Shown piece by piece: positions 1 to 44,037 of a stretch of 64,000 nucleotides of DNA. Where the stretch lies: positions 1,016,122 through 1,080,121 of the forward strand of contig SJOL01013156.1 of NCBI GenBank assembly GCA_004794785.1, given 5' to 3'. Numbering within the stretch: position 1 is the first letter of the stretch; each line of letters opens with the position of its first letter. Both the position numbers and the translations under genes were made by a program. The DNA comes from Opisthorchis felineus (lineage: Eukaryota; Platyhelminthes; Trematoda; Opisthorchiida; Opisthorchiidae). Below the pieces are notes generated by a model. That model was not told the origin of the DNA and did no database searches. It saw only the letters and a list, made by a program, of their open reading frames with translations.

Positions 1-93
1 ACAACCGCAGAACGACAAGAACACAACCGACCCGGGAAACTTGGGCAAAAGTCTCGATCCTGTGTATCAATCCGTGAATCCGTGAATCCGTAG
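1..93 (+). mobile_element. CR1-like LINE 3' tail (5' part outside window)
   Basis: Positions 1-86 are the reverse complement, at roughly 90% identity by eye, of 703-785, which is the 3' end of the CR1-like element on the other strand. The tail ends in tandem units of tccgtgaa, typical of CR1-type elements that finish in short tandem repeats rather than poly(A). Only the terminal non-coding part is visible. Confidence 0.6.
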
Positions 94-462
94 CGCATAT
101 GCAATTTTGCTCACATATCGGCCCAAACATTTGTCCTGTGAGCCTGTCCAGGCCTGCACCGTTGGTTGCCTGCATATTTGTTGCCGAGAGCTTGCCTTCT
201 CAACCACAGGAGAGGATGGTGAGTCGCAAAAAACGAACGATGGTGTACCGACAATATACAAACTTCCTTATCAGAGCCAGTAGTGACCTTGGTACTTACC
301 TGTCTGCCCTATCACAGTTGTAGGTAAACTGAACTGACCTTCATGCACTGTCGGTAGGCTGGGGTCTCGAGTATACGTCACGATGATCCGTGACTTGCTG
401 AATAAAGGACGGGAACTTGCTGATAAAGTGTAGGTGTTCTGCTTTCCTGATTCATTTTGAAG
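93..462. other. Epsin-gene intron upstream of exon A
   Basis: There is no ENTH N-terminal exon here: I looked for an M-W-K-V-R-E-L-like helix. The sequence is unremarkable and ends in the acceptor at 461-462. Confidence 0.6.
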
Positions 463-32974
<32,512 letters not shown>

Positions 32975-33879
32975 TGGCCTCAGTTCTTTCCATTCCGCGA
33001 CTCATCAAAACCTGACCACACACAACTCCCGCGCTGCATCAAACAAATTCGCTCTCTGCTCTATTCGATCGCCTTTTTCCACTAACTTTTTCTTCCTCAT
33101 TAACATTTCTACACCCTTTTCACTGATTGTTACCTAGCGGTTTTCAGACACATGTAGTGATTGGTTGGTTTGACTGCCATAAACTTGTGTGATTGCACCG
33201 CACTGACCTGGTTCTTAGAGCAGAATATGGCCTGCTTCGTTTTTGTGCATTCGTTTGGTTATTTTTCCAACTGATCGACGGATCAACCTATCGATCGGTT
33301 TGTGAGCAAGTTGAGTTTTGACGATTAAGTCCGACTTGTGGAATCCTTTACCACCAGCGTGCCTTATAAAAGCCTTTTGCAGATCCACTCTTCAGGAGGG
33401 GGAAATTTTTCTCCCCAGTGATACCTATTTTGTTGATTATCTTAATTACCCGTGTTTTCTATCCATTCAGTTACGTTTCTTTGTTTGTCCCATACAATGG
33501 CTGTGAATCCTATCGCCGGTAACTTACCCTCTCCCTCTTAACATATGTATGTACATTTGTCATGAACAGTCGCTTGATGATTCCTTAATTACTATTGCGA
33601 GTTTTGTTGTGGATTATATTTTATGGAATAGTTTGCAGTTTATGAAACAAGGATTTTCGTGCGTTCTCAGCTCATCCGCCGGCACGCCGTGTTAATCTAT
33701 TTCCTGATTTATGAATCTGCAGGTGCGTTGTACACTCAAAGACGTCGATTCAGTTTAGGTGTTCAGTCTGTACCCTTGATTCGTGATGTTTTTCTTCGCT
33801 AGTTTGAACTGAGATATATGTTACGGTATGTAACACAGATGGCGGCTTGTCGTCTGGTTTGTCGGTTCACGATAAAAAA

Positions 33880-34015
33880 AGATAATCGTTCAGCTGTAAC
33901 ACCCTTTCGGTGCTTAGCTGCCATGCCACCCGAAGGAAGCACGAGGGCTGGGATACTGCCAGGTTGCCCAAGCCTAAACAGGGGAAGTCGAGAGACAGAG
34001 GTCGGGTTCGAACTT
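33880..34015 (-). mobile_element. tRNA-derived SINE, minus copy, head truncated
   Basis: Tail, core and B-box side are intact on the minus strand ('cctgtttaggcttgggcaac', 'gtcgggttcgaac' on +). The A-box head is missing and replaced by unrelated sequence at 34016. Confidence 0.83.
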
Positions 34016-34179
34016 CACGCTTCACGAAGGACTCTGTCAAGACGACTACATCTTCTGTGTATTCCTTTTCCACTGATCTCAACTATCTATCCATAGACGT
34101 CGCTTTTATTCGAATCTATATCTACTTATCCTTTGGCATGACTGTGCGAAGTCGTTCGACATAGTATGTCACAATTTAA

Positions 34180-34262
34180 CGGTGGTTGATCAGGTGAACA
34201 TTTATCTGTTCATCGAGCTTGACAGTTGACTTAAAACGTTTTATCCTGGTGCAAGACGTCAG
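34180..34262 (-). repeat. ~90-bp dispersed repeat, diverged minus copy
   Basis: 'ttgatcaggtgaacatttat', 'atcgagcttgacagttga' and 'aaaacgttttatcc' match the reverse of the unit, with more changes than other copies. Confidence 0.4.
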
Positions 34263-34394
34263 TGAGCCGCAGGGTGGGTAATTCTCCGCTCAAATATCAT
34301 CTAAAGTGCATACTGCATTTGACTGATAGTTTTCGGCTGTTAACACGTTAGGCATAAGCGTGAAACCTGTGTGAGGTTCAAGCGCATCAGTGCG

Positions 34395-34480
34395 ATGTGG
34401 GACAGCGTCCTCGGTAGCTCGGCTGGTGGAGTAACCGTTCCGCAGGTGGGGGTTAATGTTTAGGTTTCAAATTCTGGGGA
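34395..34480 (+). other. tRNA-like SINE-type head
   Basis: 'cctcggtagctcggctggtg' and 'aggtttcaaattctgggg' have A- and B-box-like spacing, but no anticodon arm of normal geometry was seen. It is more likely a SINE remnant than a tRNA gene. Confidence 0.3.
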
Positions 34481-35774
34481 TACATTTCTTTCCTATGCTA
34501 TTATTGTATCTGCCGCTGACCCCGCTCTAGTGCCGGAAAAAAGACTCACAGAAAGGAACACAACAGCTTTATTCCGAACAAGCGGGTGCGAGTGCAAAAA
34601 TACAACGGCCTCAAGCTATTTATTGGAGGGACACTGTCTGAACTTGGTCCAACACTGACGCACACTGTCTGGCTTGATACGAGGCTGTGACGCGCTGCAT
34701 GTTGAGTGGGCGTTGTCTGACGTCGATCCGATGCTGAGGGTTTCAGTAGATTTCGGGCATTCAGTGGTTGCTTTCAAGAATCTGACCTTCCTGATAGCTA
34801 CGTATACATGGGCTTGTCATTTCAAGTACCATCGATCCAGCTGCTAAACTTGACGAACATCTCAACAAGCGGAAACCACCAAATCTGCTACAATAAAATT
34901 GTAGTAGGGGGGTTATCGTCCATGTAGGTATAATGATTGGGTACCATGCGGACTAACTGCTGTGCTATCCGTTTGTTCCAGCCAAATGAAACATGACTTC
35001 GCTTGATCGCAGTGCTAGTTCGCCTCGATATCATTCTTTGAGCCACGTGTACCAACCAGTGCACTCGGGTTTGTGGGCGTCATGACCAGTTAACGATCAC
35101 GGTTGCAGCGACACCCTACGTGGTAGAGAAATATTGTAATCTTAGATATGATGTGCTCCACTCTTTCCGAATTCGGCTGTCACACCGAACTATGCCGATG
35201 GATCCCCACCCGCAGTAGATAACGCCACATTCGACATGCGTTGATCCGTTTGTACAACCGACTAAAACCCTGTGTGGTTCCGAGAGAGAGATATGAGCGG
35301 CAGAAAGTAGTTCTGAAGCCATCAGTGGGCGCAACTGATGGTCCATGAGTATCAAACTGTGGGAGAGGACTACGGCTGAAACCTACAGTATGACCAGGGT
35401 GGCCTGTTTGCCGGTTCTACTCATAGGGCGCGTCTATCACTACCCGAGAATCACTGGCGTTCACAAAATGGCACATCTAGCACTACGGTAAACTTAACAC
35501 TCCGGAATATCAAGTGTTCGAACGAGCCGTTTGCAGGCATACACACGAAACGGACGTAAGACGAAGTACAACAAGATAGATTTCAATGCAACATGACTCA
35601 CAAAATAAAAGCAAGCTGTCAATGAAAAAGACAAGTCACCAACCCGGACGGGCTTGAAGTTGCGAGTCACGTGAGGTTCCAATAGGTTTAGTTGGTTGTA
35701 CTTTTCTCGGGCGGCGGCGACGGATGTGTCACATCGCGTTTTGTGGATATAACAGTGCGAACGTGCTAGTTGAG

Positions 35775-35875
35775 TGGGTCCACTCAACCCCGCACTGACG
35801 ATGTCACCTCGATTGGTGATGAAACGTTTGCAATCTAACTGCCAAGCTTGGCGAAAAGACCAACAACTAAGCTTG
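35775..35875 (+). repeat. ~90-bp dispersed repeat, + copy
   Basis: 'actcaaccccgcactgacga', 'tcacctcgattggtgatgaa', 'tttgcaatctaactgccaag' and 'cttggcgaaaagaccaacaa'. This is the clearest copy of the unit. Confidence 0.65.
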
Positions 35876-36654
35876 TCCTACCAGTTTGGAGTGAAGCCAA
35901 AGGTACCATGGAGTACAAGGATCATTATCTCTTTGGATCTGAAAGCAACTGTGAGCGGACTACTATGAGCCAAACTCTGTTCGAGAACTTACTCAAGAAT
36001 ATATTCATTTGAAGACAGCTGGTAGAAATATTGGCAACTTAAGTTCGTTTATTGATTATTCATTAAAAATAAATACGGACACCTCATTTTTCACAACTTA
36101 AGGTCGGTATGGTGGGTCTAAAACGCATTTATGCAGCACTCAAATTAGGTGGAGTTCGTCCAGAATTTATCTTTAGCGCCAACTGGACTATCTTATTCCG
36201 GGACCGAATGCCTAATCTATCAGTTATGCCAGACCGAGGCCGCTGTTAGCCAACCAATTCGAAAGCGTGGGTCACGTTGTTTTGTGAAGCTATTTTAAGC
36301 AAGCAGCCGAGATGCATTTCGAGTCAAAGCGTTCTGAAAACCGATGGTAGTGTGAGAAGACTAGGTAATTTTCAATTACAACTTCTTGTTAGTGAAACCA
36401 ATCTATGCTGAAAAGCCGAGAAGCTCTGGTATTTCTTGGTAGTGCACTTAGGAGTCCCACACATCTAGACCCACCGAACACTAGGCTTATCCAGCCCATG
36501 AACCATAGCACCGTAGCTCTCTTCAAGCGGTACATTTGCGTCAGTCAGTTGATGTAACGTTATTAGAAAAAGCGGAAACATTCGGGAGGACTTTTAGTAT
36601 GAATTAAGCAGTATCCAACACCTATTCGCCTTGGACCGAAGTGTCCCAGACACA

Positions 36655-36755
36655 TGTATATATGTATTATAACACTATATTATTATATTACGTATTATAT
36701 ATATAATACATCATGTATTGTATACTATACTATATATATTCTATATACAATCCGT
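36655..36755. repeat. AT-rich microsatellite tract
   Basis: About 100 bp consists almost only of TA/AT steps ('tatatatataatacatcatg', 'actatactatatatattcta'). A pure (TA)n tract is at 37362-37385. Confidence 0.85.
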
Positions 36756-39700
36756 CCGTGAAAAGACGCAAAATAATTTCTTATTCTCTCCTCCTGATCC
36801 TGGGATGGAGTTGGAGGAACAGGACTTCGAACAGTCGATCGAGGCTCACAGGCAACCACTGACTAATGGGGGTTAGAACGAGGGAACTTCAAGAGTGACG
36901 ATATCCAGTGCCCTTTTTGCCTTTTGCCCAAATATATAGAGATCTTTGGGTTCCAAGGTTTTTTAGTCGAGAGTGTTTGAAAACCTTCGACGGCGTGGAG
37001 GATCTGTAGGGACCACAAAAGTTTACCACGATGGTCAGCAGATACACTTTTCTAGCTCTTCATGTTCAAAACTGGCGCTATTTTTTCACTTCCTGTCTCA
37101 GGACAAAAGTGTGCACATCTTTGTTTTCCCTAAATGGACCTTCAGTCTTTTCTTGCTCTGTATTTCCTACAACACAAACAACTTACGGTAAAGTTTGCCC
37201 GCCTTATCTGCCCCATGTGACGACGGAAATTTGACTTCTCCCCAAGACAATTTAATGGTCGACTGTTTTTCCCTGCATCGAAATATGACTACATTTTTAT
37301 TCGTCTGGAGACTTCTGCCACGTCTGACCCGGCTGGTTTAGGCGCAGCCTGAACCACATACTTTATATATATATATATATATATGTCTGGATTGGTCTTA
37401 GCGGAGTCGCTTTCAGTTGCTAAAATAAGTTCTTTATCCCCACATATCACACACGACAACCGTCCCGAGTGTACATCTGTTTTACAGGAGTACTTGCAAT
37501 TTTCGGAAGAAGACCCCTATGTACCTGTTCGCTGCGTATGAGAAAAATTGCAGCGAAGGGAGGAACACCTGGAAACTGCAGACAGACCGCTTGTAAGTGC
37601 AAGAGACTTAGGGCTGATGATGTTGCCAAACACCACCACTAGAAGCCGCGTCATCACCACCATTCAGATCGTCATCATCATCCTCAAAAAATATTTTTTC
37701 ATATCCGCTGCCATCGTTCCCCAAGATGGATTGGTTCCAACTGTAAATTCATCTGACCGCTGACTGTATGATCAATGCATTTTTAGGTTACCTGTCTGGA
37801 TTTTACGAAGTTGTCTTGTATGCGAACACTTATTTGAGGGAACAGCGACAGTTTCAGGGAATCAGATAAAACTGGAGAGGTTCTAACTACTTTGTTGCCT
37901 ATTGTCTCATTACTGTGGGGGACAGTTATGGTACTTTCCAGGTGACTTTTCGAATTTCGTCGAGGCGCATCTCCTGGAACCAGTTAACGATACAGAATGG
38001 AAGGCGAATGGTCTCAGTAAAGGACTAATCATGAAAAACAAATCATGAACTGAAGACCCAGAGGAAAAACGCTCGTCATGTGGAATATTTAATTAGAATA
38101 CTGGAGTTTCATGGGCTCAGATCAGTAGGGTAGCTTGACAAGGCATTCAGACATTCAGTTTCATTTCGCTCAAACGTTCGGAGGAGTACTGTATATGGTC
38201 TCTACGCTCGACAGTTCAATGAGCCGCACCTTTTATTTCATCCTTTTCTACAGTACAAACCTGAGAGGAACACCAGAATTAGCTTTTCGTGGCAATTTTG
38301 TGCATCTTCGTCTTTCTCATTCTTAGTGTCAAGTACCCTAAACTTGTCAAATTTTGCTGCCAATAAATGTTTGTGAGGCTCTCCAAAAGCGATTAGCATC
38401 CATTCGATTGCAGCAACATAGCTGTCATGAAATGGATTCAACAGCTGAATAACTAAGATGAGGTGAAAATGGCCGCGTTCAAAGTTGCGTACTAAAAGTT
38501 GATTTTCGGGTTGTTACCTGAATAAGGTACATTTACAGCTATAAATAAAGCATGGCCCATTGGACAGGCTTGGTGAGAGACTACTTTTAACAGGCTCTTT
38601 CTGTTTGATATGAGTAGTGAGAGATGACTGTTAGGAATCGGCGGAGAACATGCCAGCTTTTCCGCTTGCATGAGGGTTCATCAGGCGGAAGCAGCCCGAG
38701 GAACTTTAGTGAATCAACCTTCACTTGTAAAGCAATTTGGTTGAAAGTTCACTCATGGGCTCACTTGCTTGTTGAACCCGAAGATTCTGTGGACTCCTTG
38801 TTCAATACCAGTCCCAGCACTTTCAGCCTGTGAACCAAAAATGAAAGATCATCCAGACTTGTGACTCCTATGCAGGAAGTCGCAACGTGTTACGATAACA
38901 AAAACAATACCGCCTGTAAACTGACACAATAGCCACTCGTGTCGAAGTTGATCCACTTTGTTTCTGTATAGTTACATGACACCTAGACCTCGTTGTGTGC
39001 CCGACAACGTGGGCTCTCTTTTGTTTTCCCCCTCACAAGTCCCGAGAGCGAGGAGGGTAATTAGGCATGCTGATAACTCTATTCAAAACTAAACAGTAAG
39101 ACTGTCAGGGCACTACGAACGCCGCCAAACAGATTTAGTGGAATTGTTTGACCGTCCGTTCCATCTGTAAAGAGGCTTTACAGCACCTACTACTTTTGTT
39201 CAGGTAGAGCTACTGGAAGCTCATAAGGAACCATATGAATTGGAATTCTACGATTCAAGTGTAATGTATACATTCGCACTTCTCCCAGCTGGATACTTGA
39301 GAAGAGGAGCGTCTGGGATCTGCGGGTGTGATACTTATATTCGCGTCCAATAACGAAATGGTGCGTAGCACAAATAATGGGAAGTGCTGTTTTACCCCCT
39401 GCCGATTGTCCATCAGCAAATGACTGTCAAGAACCATACAAAGCTGCTTTACTTAAGAGGCTAGGCGGATCATTAGTTAGAAAGAATTCCTGACGAAACC
39501 AAAAAATTGCCCGGACGTACACTTACAGAATTACGGGATGGTGCAAATTCTTGACAATAACTTCTCCGTGAGATTCTTCGGGTTAGAGAGAGGTACGACA
39601 GAAAGCTACCTTCATGCTTCGAATAACTAACATACGTGTTTCTCAGGACAAAAATACACCTAAGAGAGACTTCTCAAGGTTTGTGAGAGGAAGAAGCCGA

Positions 39701-39942
39701 TACTACAAACGGCTGAATGTCTGAAAAGGAAATTTGTACCAGGCAGTAACTTAGTGCTGCACTGTGCGTAGTCTGACTGAGTTCACGGAACAGAATTTAG
39801 GACTGCTTCTTCATGAAGCAAACTAAGCATCCAAACACTCGTGACCAACTCAAGGAATGTGATTTAAAACAAATCAAGGAATTTAAGGCATCACAATCGA
39901 TTATCAGAAATAAACAGACGATGATCTTTGTGGGAAACTCAC

Positions 39943-40332
39943 TTTTTGGGGACACCATAGTCTCTTCAGAGCGCTGTCAGGAAGTGGACAGAGATTGGGC
40001 GTAGCGTTAGCGAGCTGCCGCGAGGCAGCATCTCGACGGAAAATCATGCTGGTCTGCAACAGCAGACGTTGCCAGTCTTGGCCATGTTTAGCGTCTTTCT
40101 GGCCTTCAACTAATACTCCCTCGGAAACTAGCCACGCCACAGCAGTCTTCCAGTCTGCTCTTGGTGCCGGTCTAGCTGGTTGCAACAGTCATTTTTCCAA
40201 AGCCTTGATTGACTGGTCGGTCCTATTTAGCCGTTGCAAGGATTTACAGTCCAGCTGAGCCTGTTGTATTGCTTGGGTATGCCTTTCTGTAGGAATTTCT
40301 TTAGGTTTTTCAAAACGCAAGCCTTGTGCGAT
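39943..40332 (-). pseudogene. Unidentified exon-like frame with one in-frame TGA
   Basis: On the minus strand the acceptor-like ctggtttag is followed by 130 codons in one frame to a donor-like CAAAAA|gtgagt, both in phase 0. The peptide has a Gln/Leu-rich helix (TQAIQQAQLDCKSLQRLNRT), then Trp/Gly/Ala-rich sequence (DWKTAVAWLVSEGVLVEGQK) and CPLPDSALKRLWCP. Codon 48 (40191-40189) is TGA; the frame is otherwise open. I recognise no family. It could be a damaged exon, a readthrough or selenocysteine codon, a sequencing error, or chance. No partner exons were found nearby. Confidence 0.4.
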
Positions 40333-42296
40333 CTAAACCAGTCAATTCAACTACAAGGAAGCCGTTTGGCTCCCGAGGGTGAATGTCCAGCACAGTAAAT
40401 TTACACCTCAATAATGGGCCAGCAGAAATATACTGAGACCTAAGTTATTAAGCAAGCATAAAGCATCGGCCTCTGGCCATCCATCCACACAGTACGATCA
40501 ACGAGATGTCGGGCCATATGAGGGAGAACAGAATTACTGCAAGTTCCAAAAGAAAAAATCGGCTCAAACTGAATCGCGCTCCAGGTGCACAACACAGCGG
40601 GTGGCGTAGGTGTTAAGCAAGTGATAGAACTCTGAGAGAAAGACCCAGGGAGCAGACGTGTCTGCAGCTCATAAAATCAACGAGGACAATAATTAAAACC
40701 TAATCCCATCTCGAAAGGTGTTTCAGTAACCTTGCAACAAAACTGTAAGTAGTGTTTTTCAGAATCTAGATAGCATAACAGGTGAACAATGCAGTAATGA
40801 GAGAGGAACATGTAGTTATGCACCTCATTATAGGGTTACATAGTACAGACAAAACTTTAACATGGGTTAGAAGAAGGCGAAAAGCCGGACATTATTGAAG
40901 TTTGCTTCAATACGAGGGGCAAGTTCGTATTTTTACGGAGAGTTAATTTAACCACATCACACTAATGTTTTCTGGGGTGAAAGTTTGGTTGACGGTGAGA
41001 GAAAAAGAACACGGAGCCTGTATCCATCGTCCGTCCGGAACCACTGAGAAAATGCTATCGTTACAATTAGGGGCTTCGACTGAATGACAAAACCCCTTAG
41101 ACCACTTCGTGAGTTTGTACAAGCCCGCTTGTAAGCTAGAGAATGCTCTAGGTCTGCAACCGAAAGGACCGACCACATCATCGTCATACTTATGCTGAAT
41201 AAGTAAATCAGGGACGAGTAGGCTGTTGACATGTGGGGAAGAGTAGAAATGAGATAATATAGATCCGAGCCGTTTAGGTCCCTAAATTGCGTCCATTAGG
41301 GGAACTGTTTCGGGATCGGTCTAAGCAGATTTTGTTTATTTTCATCTTTTGCAAGGAGTTCTAACCATAGGTCAACGCTTTTTATGACCCAAAACCAACA
41401 GTCGTACTGCCTGATGATATCTGTCAAGTGAGAGAAAAACCAAGTAGGCTAAGAATGTGTTGGTATCCAGCTTATAGCCTAACTGTTTGTAGACTTACTG
41501 GCTTAAATCTTCTGCAAGCAGGGTAGTTTGTATTCCACTCAATCGCAGTCCTTTTAGCAGCTTATGTGAGTGTTAGTGAAAGCTGTGGGTCAAAATTTGG
41601 TGTTTCCGATGTAGTCATGATAATCTCTTCACCGTCCTCCTGTTTCCGGTAATTTCTGTAGAAGAGACGTCGCCTGAATACAGTCATCACTGGTTCAGTG
41701 AGGACTTCAGAGTATACCTCAGTAAGCAGGTGTTAGAGAACTTTGGATTGGTTAGTTTTATCGGGTTTAGTTTGTTTGAGTTGCCTGTAAACTATGTGCT
41801 ATGCGTCAGCTGAGCTCACTGGTTTGTGACAAATGCTTGAAAACCGTACTACACAACTGCTTCAGAGAATTCTATATATCGTGCTAGTTTTTGTTGCCGA
41901 CTAGCTTTTACACTTAGGCTTCATTCAGGCGCTTGACCTCCACTATGAGCTATCCAGTTCTTAACCACTACGTGGGTGCCCACCTTGTAAGCCATCTCTT
42001 TTGTCTCACAAGTTACTTGAGGAGGGGAGACAAAGATTTATTGGCCCGTACATAAACTTCCTCTAGGGGGCAACATAGACTGAATAAAACTTATGATAGC
42101 TGGTCAAATGTTCACAATGTATTAAATGGTCACCATTGTGGAAGATGTTGAAGTCTGTGACAGATATCGTATACCTCAGTTACCTATGTTCTCTTGTGAA
42201 CACTTTGTTTTTGCATCCGAGATTTCCATTCGTGAAATGCATGACTGTTCTTGGAAAATAACTTGACAGAAGGGTTCAGAGATGCAAGGATGAACA

Positions 42297-42355
42297 CATC
42301 GGTCGCATGGCAGCTGTACGCCGAAAGGGTGTTATAGCTAAACGATCATTTTTAT
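42297..42355 (+). mobile_element. SINE 3'-end fragment
   Basis: 'gtcgcatggcagctgtacgc' and 'cgaaagggtgttatagctaa' are the last 50 bases of the main SINE. Confidence 0.7.
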
Positions 42356-43728
42356 CATTTATAGATGTAAGAAAGAGGCAACCAAATCTGTTAAGGTCAC
42401 TGGCAAGCACACATAGCCCGATTTAAATGTGTTGCGAACGCACTGGAGGCAGAATCTGAAAAAAGATGACAACATGTATATATAACAGGTTTGTCAGGGG
42501 AGTGTGACTGAGAACTACCTGAAAACCGGGGTTTACATTTCAATACTGGACATCGGGTGGTTTTAAAGCACGAAGAATAACACCATTTTCGCCCCACCTA
42601 TACGACAACTGTGCCATTCCTGTTACGGTGGCCGACAAAAAACCCAGTCCTAATTTTGTTGGTCGACCGAACGAATGCATTTTCCAAATAAGTATACAGT
42701 CAGCTTTCTGCAGTGCCGGAAGGCGTGTTTCGGTGTTCTGTAAGCCGTCACAGTTTAGGCGGGTTATTCACCGTCCTAGTTAAAGAACTCTGCCATAGGT
42801 CAACAGTGGAATTTACAGCTGGCTGACAAGTTGTTCACTGTGAGCTACCAGTCGCCCAGCACGGTGATTTCTTTTGTATCCATAAAGTTCCGAACGTTGC
42901 CAAAAGGAAAAAAAATAACTATTTCAAGAAATCATTCTTATCGATCAATAACTTGACCTCGAAAACAGCATTAGCACATGGTGTTCCAGTTCAAAACAAG
43001 TAGCCTTTAGATCCGATGTTGATTTTTGTAAATTTTGTCAAGTAAAATTTCAAGATAAAAGCAAGGCCAATTCCGGGGTTCCTGCACAGCATCTTCGATG
43101 TTCGAACGACGGTGAGTTACACTGAAGATAAGCAAACTAATCGTGGGAACACGAACTGTGAGCATGATTTCAAAATGTGAAGCGCAGTCAACACACCACC
43201 TGTTCGCGGTTTCAGAAACCAAGACGAATTGAACTTAAGGTTACCACTTTTGTCGTGGCGAGACGGGTAATTCACATGTGCACGACCTACCCTAGTCGGA
43301 TTACCTGAAACATTCATCTGTCAATATTTTGCTGATCATTCAAAAACCAAAATCCGGGCACGACAAAGAGCGTAACCAATGGATTCCTTTCCCAAAGCAC
43401 AACTGTCACTGCATACTCCCATTAAATTTAGCGACTGAACTGCTTGAACCTTTTTGGGAAACCTGGTCGTATTCTGTTTAAAATTTTTCAAGTTAAGCCT
43501 CGAAATGTGAAAGCTTGCCTCACTTCACTATGCGAAAACTTAAATGTCCTCTGAAGTTATCCTGGAGACACCTTTCTGCTTTGCTCCGAAGATCCACAAG
43601 GTGACCGTAGGGAGTTTTTGGCCGGAACGTTTCACAAAGTCGTGATTCCGCAGTTAGCCAGTCAGGTGGCTCAAATTCATGGTTTTGCCATGCATTTATA
43701 GCAACGGTAATTTTTCACTCCTCTACAG

Positions 43729-44037
43729 TAGAGCGGCAACGACTAGTTGAACGGCAGCTGGCACACACTCCGGAGTTGCTGCCCGGATTAAGAGTACTGC
43801 ATAGATGGCTTGATCAGGTCCACATCGCCAGGCATTTTGTTATCAGGTGTGGCCGGGAACACCCTGCTAGGCCGGAAAGTGTTGAACATGCTGACCCAGC
43901 CGGAGATTCAGGGCATTACTCTTCTGAAGCTGAGGGATTATTTGGCTGATGAGAAACAGGACGTGGTCGTTCCGTTTGGGCAATCGATCAAGACCTCTAT
44001 TCTGCGTGTGTTTGATAAACGCTCCACGTTTGGATAG
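43729..44037 (+). pseudogene. Unidentified coding-like segment split over two frames
   Basis: After the acceptor-like cctctacag, one frame reads R-L-V-E-R-Q-L-A-H-T-P-E-L-L-P-G-L-R-V-L-H-R-W-L-D. The next frame takes over near 43850 with NTLLGRKVLNMLTQPEIQGI, VVVPFGQSIKTSILRVFDKR and stop TAG at 44035. Third positions are rich in G/C compared with neighbours, a sign of real coding. Either a frameshift broke one ORF, or a CAG|gt at 43818 or 43847 and a downstream acceptor separate two exons. I assign no family. Confidence 0.35.

Larger units (their letters stand above)
32975..39942. other. Intergenic spacer, left part
   Basis: Beyond the truncated SINE, two copies of the ~90-bp repeat and AT microsatellites, no gene is supported. 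The epsinR 3' UTR must begin here, but I saw no clear poly(A) signal. Confidence 0.55.
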
